Source of the DNA: Gymnothorax reevesii
Taxonomy: Eukaryota > Chordata > Actinopteri > Anguilliformes > Muraenidae
Assembly: GCA_029721435.1 (NCBI GenBank)
Contig: CM056580.1
Span: 22,314,367-22,378,366, forward strand
Length of the DNA stretch: 64,000 bases
Direction of reading: 5' to 3'
Shown here: positions 43,552 through 55,003 of the stretch, one piece after another
How the letters are laid out: each line of letters begins with the position of its first letter
Numbering within the stretch: position 1 is the first letter of the stretch
Translations under genes and position numbers: made by a program
Notes under the pieces: generated by a model
What the model was told of the DNA's origin: nothing
Databases searched by the model: none
The model's input: the letters and a program-made list of their open reading frames with translations, nothing else

Positions 43552-45512
43552 AAACACAAAATAGCAAAAGCTCAGAGTGCTGCTCGATGTGGATCATGTC
43601 CCGAAGCGTTCTCTGCGGTGGTATGTAAATGGCTGACTATGGTCATTACAGGGCTATTTAAGGATGACCCACTGTGCCCTTTCCATCAGCATATATACCA
43701 CAATGATAAGGAAATTCTCTCTCATGAAAAGAGGCAAGGCTGCAGATAAAAATGTCAGAGCTATTGTGCCCTGGACACCTGCACTCTTTAACAGTGAATA
43801 TCAGTGATGGGTGACGGATATAGGCAAGGCTAATGATCCATACTCACGCCCAGAGGACTCATCAGCTCCATTCGCACACAGAGACTGTGAAAAGACTGGG
43901 CTTGCTAGCTTCCTGTACTGAATAAATAAATGTATACGCTCTGCTGTTTTGACAGAGGTCCAGGTTTAATAAGCTTGCTAGCCTCCAGCCTCTTGAAGGC
44001 CAGCTACCCTTAAGCTTTTCTGTGAAAAAACAGTCTGTAGTTCCTCCTGCAATAGCAATTTAAATCATTTAGAAGGTTTCATTTGAACAGTGACTTTCCC
44101 AATGTTAAAACACCACTGCGCATGATGGGTTACTCACCTTGGCTGCCGACAAAATGGTGGCCATTCTGTGCCAAAAAGATCAGCTGATTGATGAGGTCAG
44201 AAGCACGTACAGCCGACAGATATGCAATAAAAGTCAACTTTGGGGAAAAGACCAAGAATCACAAGTACATAAGTCTAGGAAAGTGGAAATATTGGACAAA
44301 AAGTGCATAAAAAGTCAACATCTGAAACAGGACTAATTCATAAACTATGTCGTGGCCTTAAGAAACATAGCCTTCCATAATTATTCCTCATAAACTCATA
44401 AGATTTAATGTAGCTCAATGTGGGATTCAAAAAAAGAAATGAGACTCTGAGATGTTCAAAGATGAAGGCCAAAGAAATAGGGGACAATGAACAAATATGG
44501 GACAGGGAGAGAATAATGAAGAAAACAGGGTGAGAGAAGAATGCTTGAACAATAAAACAAAACCAAGGAGCACTTCTAACAATCTGGCACTGGAGAAGAC
44601 AAACACAGGAACTTAAATACGCCAAGACAATGAGTAACAATGAGGAGCGGGTGATGGCAAAGGAGTAAGAGGTGCAGAAGAGGCAAGAGGACGGGCCGGG
44701 TGAAGAGATAATAATGGAAATCAATGAACAGAATGAGACTGAAACTGACACAGCCAGCCAAACAGCAGGAAAAATACACAAATAAATAAACCGGCACAGG
44801 ATGTGATGTGACTGCAAACATTGATACCGTGAAAAAGAGACAAACAGGTTGTGTAAGTTACACTTGATAAAAGCATGTGCTGAGTGCATAAATGTAATGC
44901 TGTAGGTTTCATTTGAGATATTTAATACAGTTGAATTTGCAATCAGAGACCTCCTTAAACCATAGCTGATTGCACAGACATAAATTCTCTGTCCAGCTTA
45001 ATTCCAGAGGACCTTGCCTTTGTTCATTAACCTTAATGACCGTGATTATGATTTCTATCGCCTGCTTACCCATCAACGTCAGGAAGTGCTTGCCTTTTAA
45101 AATAGGCTGTCAGAGAGCACTCATTTTAAAGTGGCGATAAAACACCCTCTCCAGTACCCCATCAAAACTTGCCAGTGGGGCTGGCAATAGGCCCATTATT
45201 TACAGCACAGATAGTTTAAAGCCACGATAAAGCTTTCCGCTCCCATCTCTGATAAGCAACAATGCGCTGTAAGGCATTACCCACTTCCCAAAATCAATTA
45301 CTCACTCTGACACCGAGGAATCATTCGCAAAGGGAGAGGGAGCCGTATATCTTTGAGGAGAGAAGGTACTGCACATTTAAGACTGTTGGTGGCTTTTATG
45401 GGCAGATCTCTCTGTTAAGTTTGCCAAGAATCAAAGTATTCAAATAAAAAAAACAAAAAAACTGTTACAATTCAGTTAAATTAAAAACAGAGTTTGTAGT
45501 TTTAGGTTAGGG
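43552..45512. other. No gene recognised in 2 kb
   Basis: The longest frame (44338-44889, minus, 183 codons) is Ser/Leu/Phe-rich, with no family resemblance or start context, and is taken as chance. Confidence 0.45.
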
Positions 45513-45725
45513 CTGCGTACTGGTGCAATGGGTAGCACTGATGCGTCACTCTAAGAACCTTGTGGGTTAATCAAGCCAGGGGCCCTTCTGTGTGGAGGTT
45601 CATTGTACTGCCCCTGTTTGCATGGGTTTCCTCTGGGCACTCTGGTCTCCTCCCACAGTCTAAACACATGCTTCTCAGGCTAATTGGAGACCCTGACTGG
45701 CCCGTAGGTATGAGTGTGTGAGAAA
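45513..45725 (-). repeat. Dispersed fish repeat, inverse copy
   Basis: TGGTGCAATGGGTAGCACTG, then TGTGTGGAGGTTCATTGTAC, GCATGGGTTTCCTCTGGGCA, CTCCTCCCACAGTCTAAACA and TAGGTATGAGTGTGTGAG are the reverse orientation of the repeats at 10444 and 34585. Read this way round it has the organisation of a common fish SINE-like repeat. Confidence 0.7.
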
Positions 45726-48378
45726 ATGGTGATTCCCCCTGCCACTGTGACCAGGAATAAGTGAATCGGACAATGTAAGGATGGAAAGCACAAGGTACTA
45801 GCATGTTCACCTCCCTGGAATTTAAAGTAAACCACATGTGCAGCCTGGGTTATGGAGAACAGGGTTGAGAACAGATGTTTTAATAATGGGAAATGTATAA
45901 TATAATTGACTAAAACCGAAAAGAAAAAAATCACATTGAACTACTCAGCCGTTGGCGATGTTTATATTTTCCGGCTGTGCGCGCCGCACACACAAACAGA
46001 CTCCGCGTACCCAGAGGCACACTGTAAACAATCATAGACTGCGGCCATGTGAGGGCTCCGGGCGCGCAGGAAATGAAGACCCGAAATCCTCACACGGAAC
46101 ACCAGAGCGAGGGAGACAGGGGACACACAAAACAGTAATTGGGGGTGGCATGATGCTCAGGAGGTCTGGTCCATAGAAGCAGGTACCTTCCGAAGTTATT
46201 ACATTTTCCCCCGCTGAGATGTCAAGCCCTGCTGTCGCCTCCAGCCCCATGAGTCGCTCTAGGCTGAATTGAGGACGACAGTGTCACACGTACGAACCTC
46301 TGTCCTCTGGGGCTCACACCCCAGACAGAGAACGACGCTCCCTCCTCGTTCATCTAGTGTGAGGTGGGGGATGGAGGGAGGAAAAGAGAGGAGTATTTTA
46401 TTTTCCCTTTTTTTGGTTTCTCGTTCCTTTGGTTCTCCATTTTGGCAACCCTGACGAAGAGAAAAACACTTTTTTTGTTTCTTTTACACCAAAGGATGCA
46501 CCTGCGGAAGGATCCAGAAGCCTTTGCTGTTCTTCATCTACTAGCAGGACTGCTGACTCCCTTCTCATCTTGCCACCTCAGTGGGATGTGGACGGGTCTT
46601 GGTCTCTGCCCTCTGTGGGGGAGTCACTGAGGCCCCAGAGTTAGCGGGATTTGTACCTGTGCGCGGCGTGAGACCCAGTGTATGCGTGACCTCTCCCCTG
46701 ACCCCTCTCCACATCTGCATCCATCACCCGCCCCGGCGTTTGAGTGACTGCCGCCGGCGGGACTCCCGTGGTGTTGAAAACCAGCCCCCCTTTGAGCTCA
46801 GCCTCCCCTCCCCCTTCCTCTCATTTACCACTGCTGATAAATCTCGTTTACAAATTGCTTTACCACACTGTTGGCTTACTTAAGTAGTCACAGATCTTTC
46901 TTTCCCCACTGTCACACAAATGTAGTTAATTTCAGGATCTGATATACCACATTGAACGCTTAGTGAATGTTTAAACAAGCAACAATCAATCAAGGTTTCA
47001 ACCATATCAATCTAAACAAAAAACAAAGAAATGAATAACCTTGAAATTTGACTCTGAACATGTTCAAAAAACATTCTCATCCTTTATCCTGACCAGGAGT
47101 TGGAAATGAAACCTAGGATTTGATCTTTGACCCCCAATCAACACAAACAGTCGGTCCTATTCCTACACAATTAGTCCCTGTTCTATGTCAAACCCCTCCT
47201 TTAACATAAGGACCGACAACAGCTTAGAAGTGTGGTTGGGCTGTAATTACAGCTGCTGACTGCTCAGTTCTCACGGTCTGTGAATGATGCATCTCCAGCT
47301 TCACCCAGTATCTCCATCATCATGCACCATTTCCTCACTATGTTAGGTAGTGGGTGGCAAGACTCTCAGGGTGATCAGTTCTGCTGAGAGGATAGACCTT
47401 CCCATCACCAGCAGCACAAACAAACTTCACATCCTCATGTGTGTAAGAAAAAGTGAATATAAATGGAAAATAAAAATGATAAAAGGATGTTAATTTCAAT
47501 AATACACAAATTTCTATCCATGGACAGCTGCATCTGACCCCCCCGAAACACACGCAGTGGGCAGCCTGAAGTCTCAGGTGTTAGTGAAACAAAATTTAAC
47601 CTCAGGTCAGCACAAGAACTGCTGGTGCTTCTTAATCAATCTAAAGCTGTCTTCAGTGCCAGCCCTTAAGTACACAAGACCCACCCCTGGGGTTAGAAAG
47701 GCACAGACAGATATAAATCACAGTGTGCTTTAATGTGAGATCCAGTGAAAAGAACAGGGGGAAGGAACTCTTTACTGACATACAGCCGTGAGAGTTTCAT
47801 GGCCAACTATCAATGTGTGTATTTTCCTGACCTTGTACCTTGCAGGCGCCAGTGAAATGGTGTGTGTTCACACCGGTGACAGGACTTTTCCTGGGGGAAC
47901 CCGGGTGTGAACTGACTGGATTTGCAGAGAATCCCTGAAGCGCCGTTCATTTTGAGAGAGGATCAGAAGCCAGCTTTACTGTTTTTATTCCAGCATACAG
48001 CATAAAGAGAGAGAGAGAGATGTGAATAAATGAAGGCGATACTCTCTGGCTTTGCCCTGTAGGCTAATGCCTGTGATCCACTTACGCTTTTAAGGCTTCT
48101 GCACGCAAGCAATCGTGGCCAGTCGGAAGCCTTTGGAAGCGCCGGGAACCATCCGAAACTCGCGCAAACAATCGTAGGAAGTCAGAGTGATTGGGGAAAA
48201 AATTTTATCCCATGATCCACTAATGCCAGCATTTCCAATTGATTTTTGCCAACGTCAACAATAAATATGGTGGTTGTTCTTGTAAACGGTTTCTAATTGG
48301 CTAATTGCAGAGGAAATATTCGCCACTTAGTTTGCACTTGACCAACCGCTGCTCCCGCGTCCTTCTGACAACTCATAC
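45726..48378. other. No gene recognised in 2.6 kb; GC-rich part
   Basis: Between about 45960 and 46770 CpG is locally enriched (for example 45977-45990, 46057-46066, 46729-46762) and several overlapping frames are open. None shows a domain or clear splice structure. This could be an unrecognised promoter or first-exon region. A short GA run lies at 48006-48020. Confidence 0.4.
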
Positions 48379-48416
48379 CTTCCGACAAAATCAAACTGGT
48401 TTGATTTTGTCGGAAG
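48379..48416. repeat. Perfect hairpin, 18-bp stem
   Basis: CTTCCGACAAAATCAAAC, two bases TG, then the exact inverse GTTTGATTTTGTCGGAAG. It lies just before the L2-like LINE fragment. Confidence 0.9.
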
Positions 48417-48429
48417 AGGGATCCGCGTA

Positions 48430-49760
48430 ATCTGATCCAGTCGGAACCTCTCTTATTCAAGTGGAAGGGGCATCTGCCATCAGACCCCTGCAGCTCATCC
48501 AGAACACTGCAGCTCGCCAGGTCCACAACCTCCCACGACACTCCCACGTCACCCCCCTGCTCACAAGGCTCCACTGGCTCCCTGTTGCCCCTCGCATCAA
48601 ATTCAAGATTTTGGTGCTAGCTTACCAGGGAGTCAACAAAACAGCTCCAGCATACCTCCAGACAGGGGCGTAATTTTAACGGGAGTTGGGGGGGATGGAA
48701 ACGCGGCCTTTATGACAATTAGTCCTGGCCAGTTCTCAATCATTTTCCTTCATCGACGCGTTTTCCAATTATCGTAATTGGCAACTGAAGACACGGTTCC
48801 TCTCCATATGCGATCTAACAGCATCCAGCGATGATATGGTCGGGTAAATTAAGTTCAGAAAATTAATTTACTGCTTGGTTGTGAGTCGACAGGCAAGCAA
48901 TTTTGAATAACGTTGATTTAAACACAGCAAATACGCATCCTGATGACCGATTGCCGTTTTACTTAGTCGGAGGGAACAAGCAGCACCTGTTCATTATGGA
49001 CTGCAAAAAGTTCAGTGTTGCATTAATACTTAGGCCTAAACAGTTGAGTTATATGGAGCTCGCATATGGAGAGGAACCATGTCTTCAGTTGCCAATTACG
49101 ATAATTAGAAAAGGCGTCGATGAAGGAAAATGATTAAGAACTAGCCAGGACTAATTGTCATAAAGGCCGTGTCTCCGCCCCGCCCCCCCCCAACTGCCAG
49201 TTTAAATTACGCCCCTGCATCCAGAGACCGTTCAGACCTTACACTCCGCTCTGCTACTTCTGGTCGCCAGGCTCCTCCCCCTCTCCGCTCTTCCCCTTTC
49301 CGCTCAAGGCTGCTGTTTGTCCTGGTACCTCGTTGGTGGAATGATCTACCTATCGAGGTCAGGACAGCAGAATCCCTGAGCACCTTCAAGCACCACCTGA
49401 AAACTCACCTCTTCTGGCTCCACCTTTCCCCTACTCCACTGCCCTGAATCCTGTCCCTACGTCCCTTAATTTGTTTCCCTTAAACGATCTTGTTGCTCTT
49501 AATTCTGTTTACCTTAATTTTGTTCACCTTATTTCCTGATTTTTGTTACCGCTTGATATGGTTTCCCTTCATTTTGTTGCACTCTATTTTGTTGTCAGTT
49601 TGCTTGATTTTCCTGCCCCTTTGTTCCATTTGACCTGTTAGCCTTTTGTTGCACTTATTTTATTTTATCGCCATTTTCTTGCACTTGACTCTGCACCCTT
49701 GTTGCACTTGCCTCTGTTGCACTTGACCTTGTCATACCTGTCATACCTGTCATCTGCTCA
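48430..49760 (+). pseudogene. L2-like LINE 3' part split by a hAT MITE
   Basis: The frame before the MITE reads PLQLIQNTAARQVHNLPRHS and then LHWLPVAPRIKFKILVLAYQ, APAYLQ. After it come YTLRSATSGRQ, PRWWNDLPIEVR and FKHHLKTHLFW. This order is the C-terminal end of an L2-clade reverse transcriptase. The remaining 300 bp is a T-rich 3' untranslated region with repeated TTGTTGCACTTG-like phrases and three CATACCTGT-like units near 49735-49760 that may be its tail. The RT core is absent, and the MITE insertion breaks the frame. Confidence 0.8.
48663..49217. mobile_element. hAT-type MITE inside the LINE
   Basis: Ends CAGGGGCGTAATTTTAAC and GTTTAAATTACGCCCCTG are inverted, and the inverted similarity runs inward for about 170 bp (ATTAGTCCTGGCCAGTTCT against AACTAGCCAGGACTAATT, and so on). 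Flanks CCTCCAGA (48655-48662) and CATCCAGA (49218-49225) form an 8-bp duplication with one mismatch, which marks hAT. About 555 bp. A relative lies at 55400-55875. Confidence 0.88.
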
Positions 49761-50603
49761 GCATCTGATACAGACTGATAACTGACAGAAGCAAACCGTT
49801 AATGTTGAAGCAACCCTGCGTATTTCAGAAAGGACTTAACCCCATCTTGTGCAACCAGCCAATGGGCCATATTGAACGATCTTTTGTCATAAAATAATGG
49901 ACTGTGACAATCACACTATCCAACACAATAACAGCGCATACCTCTGGGGTGACGGGCGACGGTTCATCATTCTCGGGCGATGTTACGTCATTATCATGCG
50001 ACCGTTGAAGCAGACGACAACTAATTAGGGGGAATAAAACCTCATTTATCTCATCTCTGAGAGCAAAAATTCCACATATTTATATTTTACAATATTCATT
50101 TACTGATTATGATGATATGATTATGTATTAAACAGCATAATGATTTAGCTCTGAGTTCCCCTTTAACTCCTCTTTATACTTAATTGTAATTGCATTTTTG
50201 CAGATAATCAACTTCAACCATGCTTATTGCACTATAACAGAAATGTTCATCATTTAAACTAACAACAAGTGCACACTGGTCGTAGGATATGTAGTAAATA
50301 ATGGCATAACGTGATAATATCACATGAATGTATTGTTGCGTTTAAATTCAGTAACAGACTATGTCTACGTCAGCTAATCTCTCAATTTTCCAAGTACCAT
50401 CTCACTTCACATTGTATTAGCATTTCCCTACATCCTAGAGTCAGACTGATTTCTTTCAGCTGAGAATGGCAGGTGACATGTGAGTGGTCAAAAAAAAAAA
50501 AAAAAGTGGATAATGCAGATGTTCATTTTATCTGTGAAATTATAGCACTTCGTATTTAATAAATTGTCGAGAAAGCTGAAGTGTACATTTATCAAATGTC
50601 AGT
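49761..50603. other. No gene recognised
   Basis: No supported feature; A15 run near 50490. Confidence 0.45.
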
Positions 50604-50629
50604 TAAAGCAATTCTTATCTTTCTGGCAT
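50604..50629 (+). repeat. Left arm of a 26-bp inverted pair around the Tc1 element
   Basis: TAAAGCAATTCTTATCTTTC and the following six bases match the reverse complement of 53065-53090 with one mismatch. The pair brackets the Tc1-like element, so it may mark an older host element. Confidence 0.6.
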
Positions 50630-51079
50630 GTGGCACAACACTTAGTAAAAATGTGAACATGAACAACTCCGCCTCCCTCCAAAGTCCCACCCTCTTCCCC
50701 CTGCCTGACCCCTCAGGCTCCCCTCCTCCCCTGACGCGTGCGGTGAGAAAGTGAGCAGCCCGAATGAAGCTGGATGCAGAACGGATGACAGACAGGAAGC
50801 TCGGCAAATCATTTTATTCGTATCGAAGAAAATGATTGGTCAGACTTTCATCAGAACTACAGGTGCTGGTCAACGAATTAGAATAATTTGAAATAGTGCA
50901 ACCGTAAAATTTTTAAATGCATTTTTTGTGCAGAAAGCAAATCAGGTGTTCACCGCGCCTGTCCTTTTTGTTAGAGTATTCACACAACTCGCGAACTGTA
51001 AAAAATTTGCTCAGCTGAGCTTTCCAAAAGGCCCATTTAGGCCATTTAACTGTGACACTGTTGTTTCACTGAATTAGAA

Positions 51080-52620
51080 TAATTTTTATTATAATTAGAA
51101 TCATCACTTTCTCAGTATTTTGTGGCTGCCCCCTTGGCTTGTATGACTGCCTGAAGTCTCCGCGGCATCGATTTGACCAGCTTGTCGCAAGTGTTATGGC
51201 CCCAATTTGTTATTACAATTTACAACACAACAGCTACAGCAACAGCAAGGGATGACAGAAACAGTTTTAAAAACTTGAACACATTTAATGAGAAAAACAA
51301 AGACTAAACTACTATCTACACTTAAGACCAAGATTCAATATATAACAACAAAAATATTTACAGTCCCTTGATGATGTCCTGGGTGAGGAAACTTCTCTAA
51401 CACAGGCCAAAAATCCACAAAAGAAACTTCACAGGTCTTGAACAGAAATGACAGGTCTGGTCACACGTATCCTTCTTCTTGCAATTTCTCCTACTACTTT
51501 ATTGTCTCAATTCTTTTCCTTATATACTCTTTTGCAGACCCCACCCACATTTAGACCTCTTTTTTTTTATTTTCGGGGACTTGCCCCAGACATGTCCAGG
51601 ACATGTCTAAACATAGCTCCAGTCTGAGCTGAATAAAAAAAAAGGTAAATACTGCCATCCAGTGGCCTATATTCACATTACACAAGTTTCTGCACTCACT
51701 GCTTCCCAGGCTGTGGCGATGTTCTGCTTCAGTTGGTCCAGCGTAGTCGGCCTTCTGTCGCAAATTTTCCGCTTGACGATGGCCCAAAGGTTTTCAATGA
51801 CATTGAGGTCAGGCTAGTTGGCCGGCCATGCCAAAATTTCAAGCTGTTTTTCGGCGACCCAATCTTTGGTCGACTTTGGCGCATGCGCCGGTGCAAGATC
51901 CTGTTGAAATATGAGGTCTTCTTCGCCGAACTGTTCCTCAACAATCGGAATCAGGAACGTTTCCAGAACATGTTTGTATACGGCAGCATTGACAGTCTTC
52001 TTCAGGAAGCAGAGTTTCCCTACACCCCGAGCGAACATGCATCCCCAGACCATAACGCTCTGGGGAAACTTGACTAATCTTTTTACGCACTCGTGATTTT
52101 AGGTTTCGCCACCACAACGCCAGACACGAGGACCTTGGTCACCGAAGGAGATGCAAAAGCGTGATTCATCACTGAAGACCACTTTCTGCCAGTCTTCAGC
52201 AGTCCATTCGCCGTGTTCTTTGGCCCACTTCAGCCGTTTCTCCATTTGTTTCTTGTTCAGCATCGGTTTTACTGCTGGAACGCGAGATTTGAAGCCAAGT
52301 TCGCGCAGATGACGGTAAGTGGTTGATCTTGAGATGATGCCGGTCTGCTCGTTCCACAAGTTGCTGAGCTCAGAAATGGACTTGAACCGGTTGCTGACTG
52401 CGATCTTTCTCAGCTGCTTGTTGTCACGAGCAGAAGTTTTTCAGACACCAGAACAGTTGGTGCGCTTGCTCCAGTCTTCCTTGAGAGCTTTGCAGACGGA
52501 AGACTGGCTGATGCCAAGCTGCTCAGCAATTTTAGTTTGGGTCAAGCCTTGTTGGCAAAGGGTTGAATTTGAGCCACTATTCCGGTTGAGAGGTCGCGCT
52601 GCTGACCCATGATTGATTTT
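51080..52620 (-). pseudogene. Tc1-like transposase, DD34E residues kept but frame broken
   Basis: From right to left: N-terminal helix-turn-helix (GLTQTKIAEQLGISQSSVCK), second DNA-binding part (SRSTTYRHLRELGFKSRVPA), WTAEDWQKVVFSDESRF with the first Asp, VMVWGCMFARGVGKLCF, FQQDLAPAHAP with the second Asp, and PDLNVIENLWAIVKRK with the Glu 34 residues later. Then the solo LTR interrupts, and the C-terminal tail resumes past it (LVKSMPRRL-like text near 51160). In-frame stops occur after SGV, at GGET and in WPAN-stop-PDL, so it is inactive. The key residues survive, suggesting moderate age. Confidence 0.85.
51192..51682 (-). repeat. Solo LTR of the Gmr1-like family
   Basis: TG...CA sequence of 491 bp clearly related to the LTRs at 18897 and 24284, but with many substitutions and small indels. 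CAAG at 51188-51191 and 51683-51686 is a 4-bp target duplication, so it arose by insertion into the Tc1-like element followed by LTR-LTR recombination. Confidence 0.93.
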
Positions 52621-53064
52621 ACAACTTAGAAACACTACTCAACCCTGACTTTATACTGCACAGTGAACACTCTTCACAGAAAACAATAATTCAAGCACTT
52701 ATTCTAATTCAATGAAATGACTTATGAATTATTCTAATCCAATGAAACAACAGTGCCACAGTTAAATGGCCTAAATGGGCCTTTTGGAAAGCTCAGCTGA
52801 GCAAATTTTTTACAGGTAGCGAGTTCTGTGATTACTCTAACAAGTAGGACAGGCGCGGTGAACACCTGATTTGCTTTCTGAACAAAAAATGCATTAAAAA
52901 AATGTAAAGATTGCACTATTTCAAATTATTCTAATTCGTGGACCAGCACCTGTATATGAGAATGGAATATTGATGAGTTTCAACACCTGGTGGATTTCTT
53001 TAACATTTTAGTGTGCCATACGCTTATTAGGAGCATTTTAAGATCACAAAAGAAAAGTGTAAAA

Positions 53065-53090
53065 ATGCCAGAAAGGTAAGAATTGCTTTA
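53065..53090 (-). repeat. Right arm of the 26-bp inverted pair
   Basis: ATGCCAGAAAGGTAAGAATT and the following six bases; partner of 50604-50629. Confidence 0.6.
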
Positions 53091-55003
53091 ATTGAAATCA
53101 TAACGTCAGTATGTTGATATTTGGCAAGCCATTGAGTGTGTAAACACCATGAATTACGCTAATCTCCAGACTCCTAACCCGAATGAGATGTCCCGAGGTC
53201 GACCACGGGATTGTCTTTCGCAGTGACGATTCTCTCTGACCAATCAATGGGCTGCAGTGTTGTCACATCGCATTTTAGTACCTACTAGGACCTGGTCAGC
53301 TTTTTTTGGAACCCTAGGACAGCAAGTACCAGAAAAGGAGGTGTACCAGGTGCCAAGTACTTTTTTCTAATGGAAAAGCAAAAAAGGCGAGTAGAGTAGA
53401 GGCGGTACCGCGAAGTGGAGAAGCGCCATAAGTTATCGTTGTTCACTTCTGGGAGTAATATACTTCTGATACAATTTAACTAATCAAAACAAGTGGTCAA
53501 TCATTGCTGGCCTGAGAATATCAAAGCAAATGTTTGCTGGCTGTTAGAGATGAGGGTTTATGTTTGGTTACATGGCTCAGCGGCTAAGCTACTGTTGAAG
53601 TTTCATGTGATTCCCATAAAAACTGCTCTAGTTATCACACAAACAGAAAAGATCTGTGGTGGCAGCAGCGTACAAGGTGAATCCATAATATCTCTGAAAA
53701 TTGTGTTTTGAGAATATAAATAATCAAAAATCACATTTAAAAAGCCTGTCATATTTTTGTTGGAGCATGGACAGAACTGCAGTGAAGGAATAATTGATTA
53801 ATATGTTATTAAATCAAAAGGGAAGTTGCATAGCGTCTCAGTGTTTCAGACAAACTGGGCCTGATTTTCTGATCTCCTTTAAGACATGAAAATAACAGAG
53901 ATCCCATTGTAATGTCAAGCCACATGGTTGCAACATCTGTGGTGCGCAAACAGATCCCACATGTTTCATTACTGTGAATTGACAAGCACTCAGATCTCTG
54001 CTAATCAAACTCAGATTGTGCCAGGCGACTAGGGAGCAAGGGCGGGGTAAACATCTTCATTGACTTCTAAAACCTGGAACATCCTGGGTTCGTATTCTCC
54101 TCATTTCAGGATTTCCTTTGGGAAGGCCATGTCAAATTAATTTCAGTTGAACTACAGATTATCGAAAAAGGCACTTTTCCACCTCAGCTTCCAAATGCTA
54201 TTGCAACCTCAATTCCACAAGAATTGGTACAATGAGTGAATTTAAGTTTATCGAAATTTTGTCAAAAGCAGCACAAAGGAAAAAAAAATATTTCGCCATT
54301 TCAACAGTGTTGATTTTTGTACACCAATTTAAAATTGTATCCCTTCAACATGATCAAGTACGAATGGAACAGGGAATGAAGAGGCTGGAAAGATTGTTGT
54401 AGATTGCTCAAAACAGCACTCATTTGGAAAATTGCATCGTTAAGAGGTTTATGGGTGATTTAACTAAACTTTGCAGAATATGAGCAGTCACAAAAATAGT
54501 CAAATACTTTAACCCATTAATGACCACTGTCCCATTTTTGGGACAAGGCACATTTTAACCTCTGTAACCCAATTGAATGCATTACTGTGACTAACCTGCT
54601 GTAGGTCAATCAAGGGAAGTCGGTCGCATCCAGGAAAAGCGCTCATGAGAGCAGTCTCCCATTACAGCGATGGTGAGGGCTTCCTTTTGCATGAATTTCT
54701 TGAATATTGTAACAGTACTCTGTGACGCTCTAAAAGGTGAGTGTACCAGTTTTTTTCTGACACATTCTTATACAGCACAAAGAACAAAAATGGGTGATTA
54801 TAGTACTATTTAAATATGTTTTTCTCAGAATTATGTTTTTTTTATGCTTTCAACGATCCATGTCCATTTGTAATGGGAGATAAACACTTGGGGTCCTCAC
54901 TGACAAAATGATTATTGTTCACCAGAATATAAGCATTACATGTTATTTTTATACCGTATCTAATAATAACATGTCACTTTTACTTTGAAAAGAAATTTGG
55001 GCA
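53091..55003. other. No gene recognised in 1.9 kb
   Basis: The part 53260-53430 (ACCTACTAGGACCTGGTCAG, GGTGTACCAGGTGCCAAGTA, AGTAGAGTAGAGGCGGTACC) resembles the end of a fish hAT-type MITE, but its partner end was not found. The rest is unassigned. Confidence 0.4.

Larger units (their letters stand above)
50860..52952 (-). mobile_element. Tc1-like transposon split by a solo LTR
   Basis: Inverted ends start CAGGTGCTGGTCAACGAATT and continue inward for more than 200 bp (AAAGCAAATCAGGTGTTCAC, CTTTCCAAAAGGCCCATTTA on both sides). TA flanks each end (50858-50859, 52953-52954). Without the 491-bp solo LTR the element is about 1.6 kb, a normal Tc1 size. The transposase is on the minus strand. Confidence 0.92.

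Noticed and set aside
44338..44889. 183-codon minus-strand frame
   Set aside because: Ser/Leu/Phe/Ile-rich product of purine-rich plus-strand DNA; no domain, no splice signals and other frames equally open nearby.
46364..46883. Candidate coding exons in the GC-rich patch
   Set aside because: Several frames are open, but none has a plausible start, splice borders and recognisable protein together.
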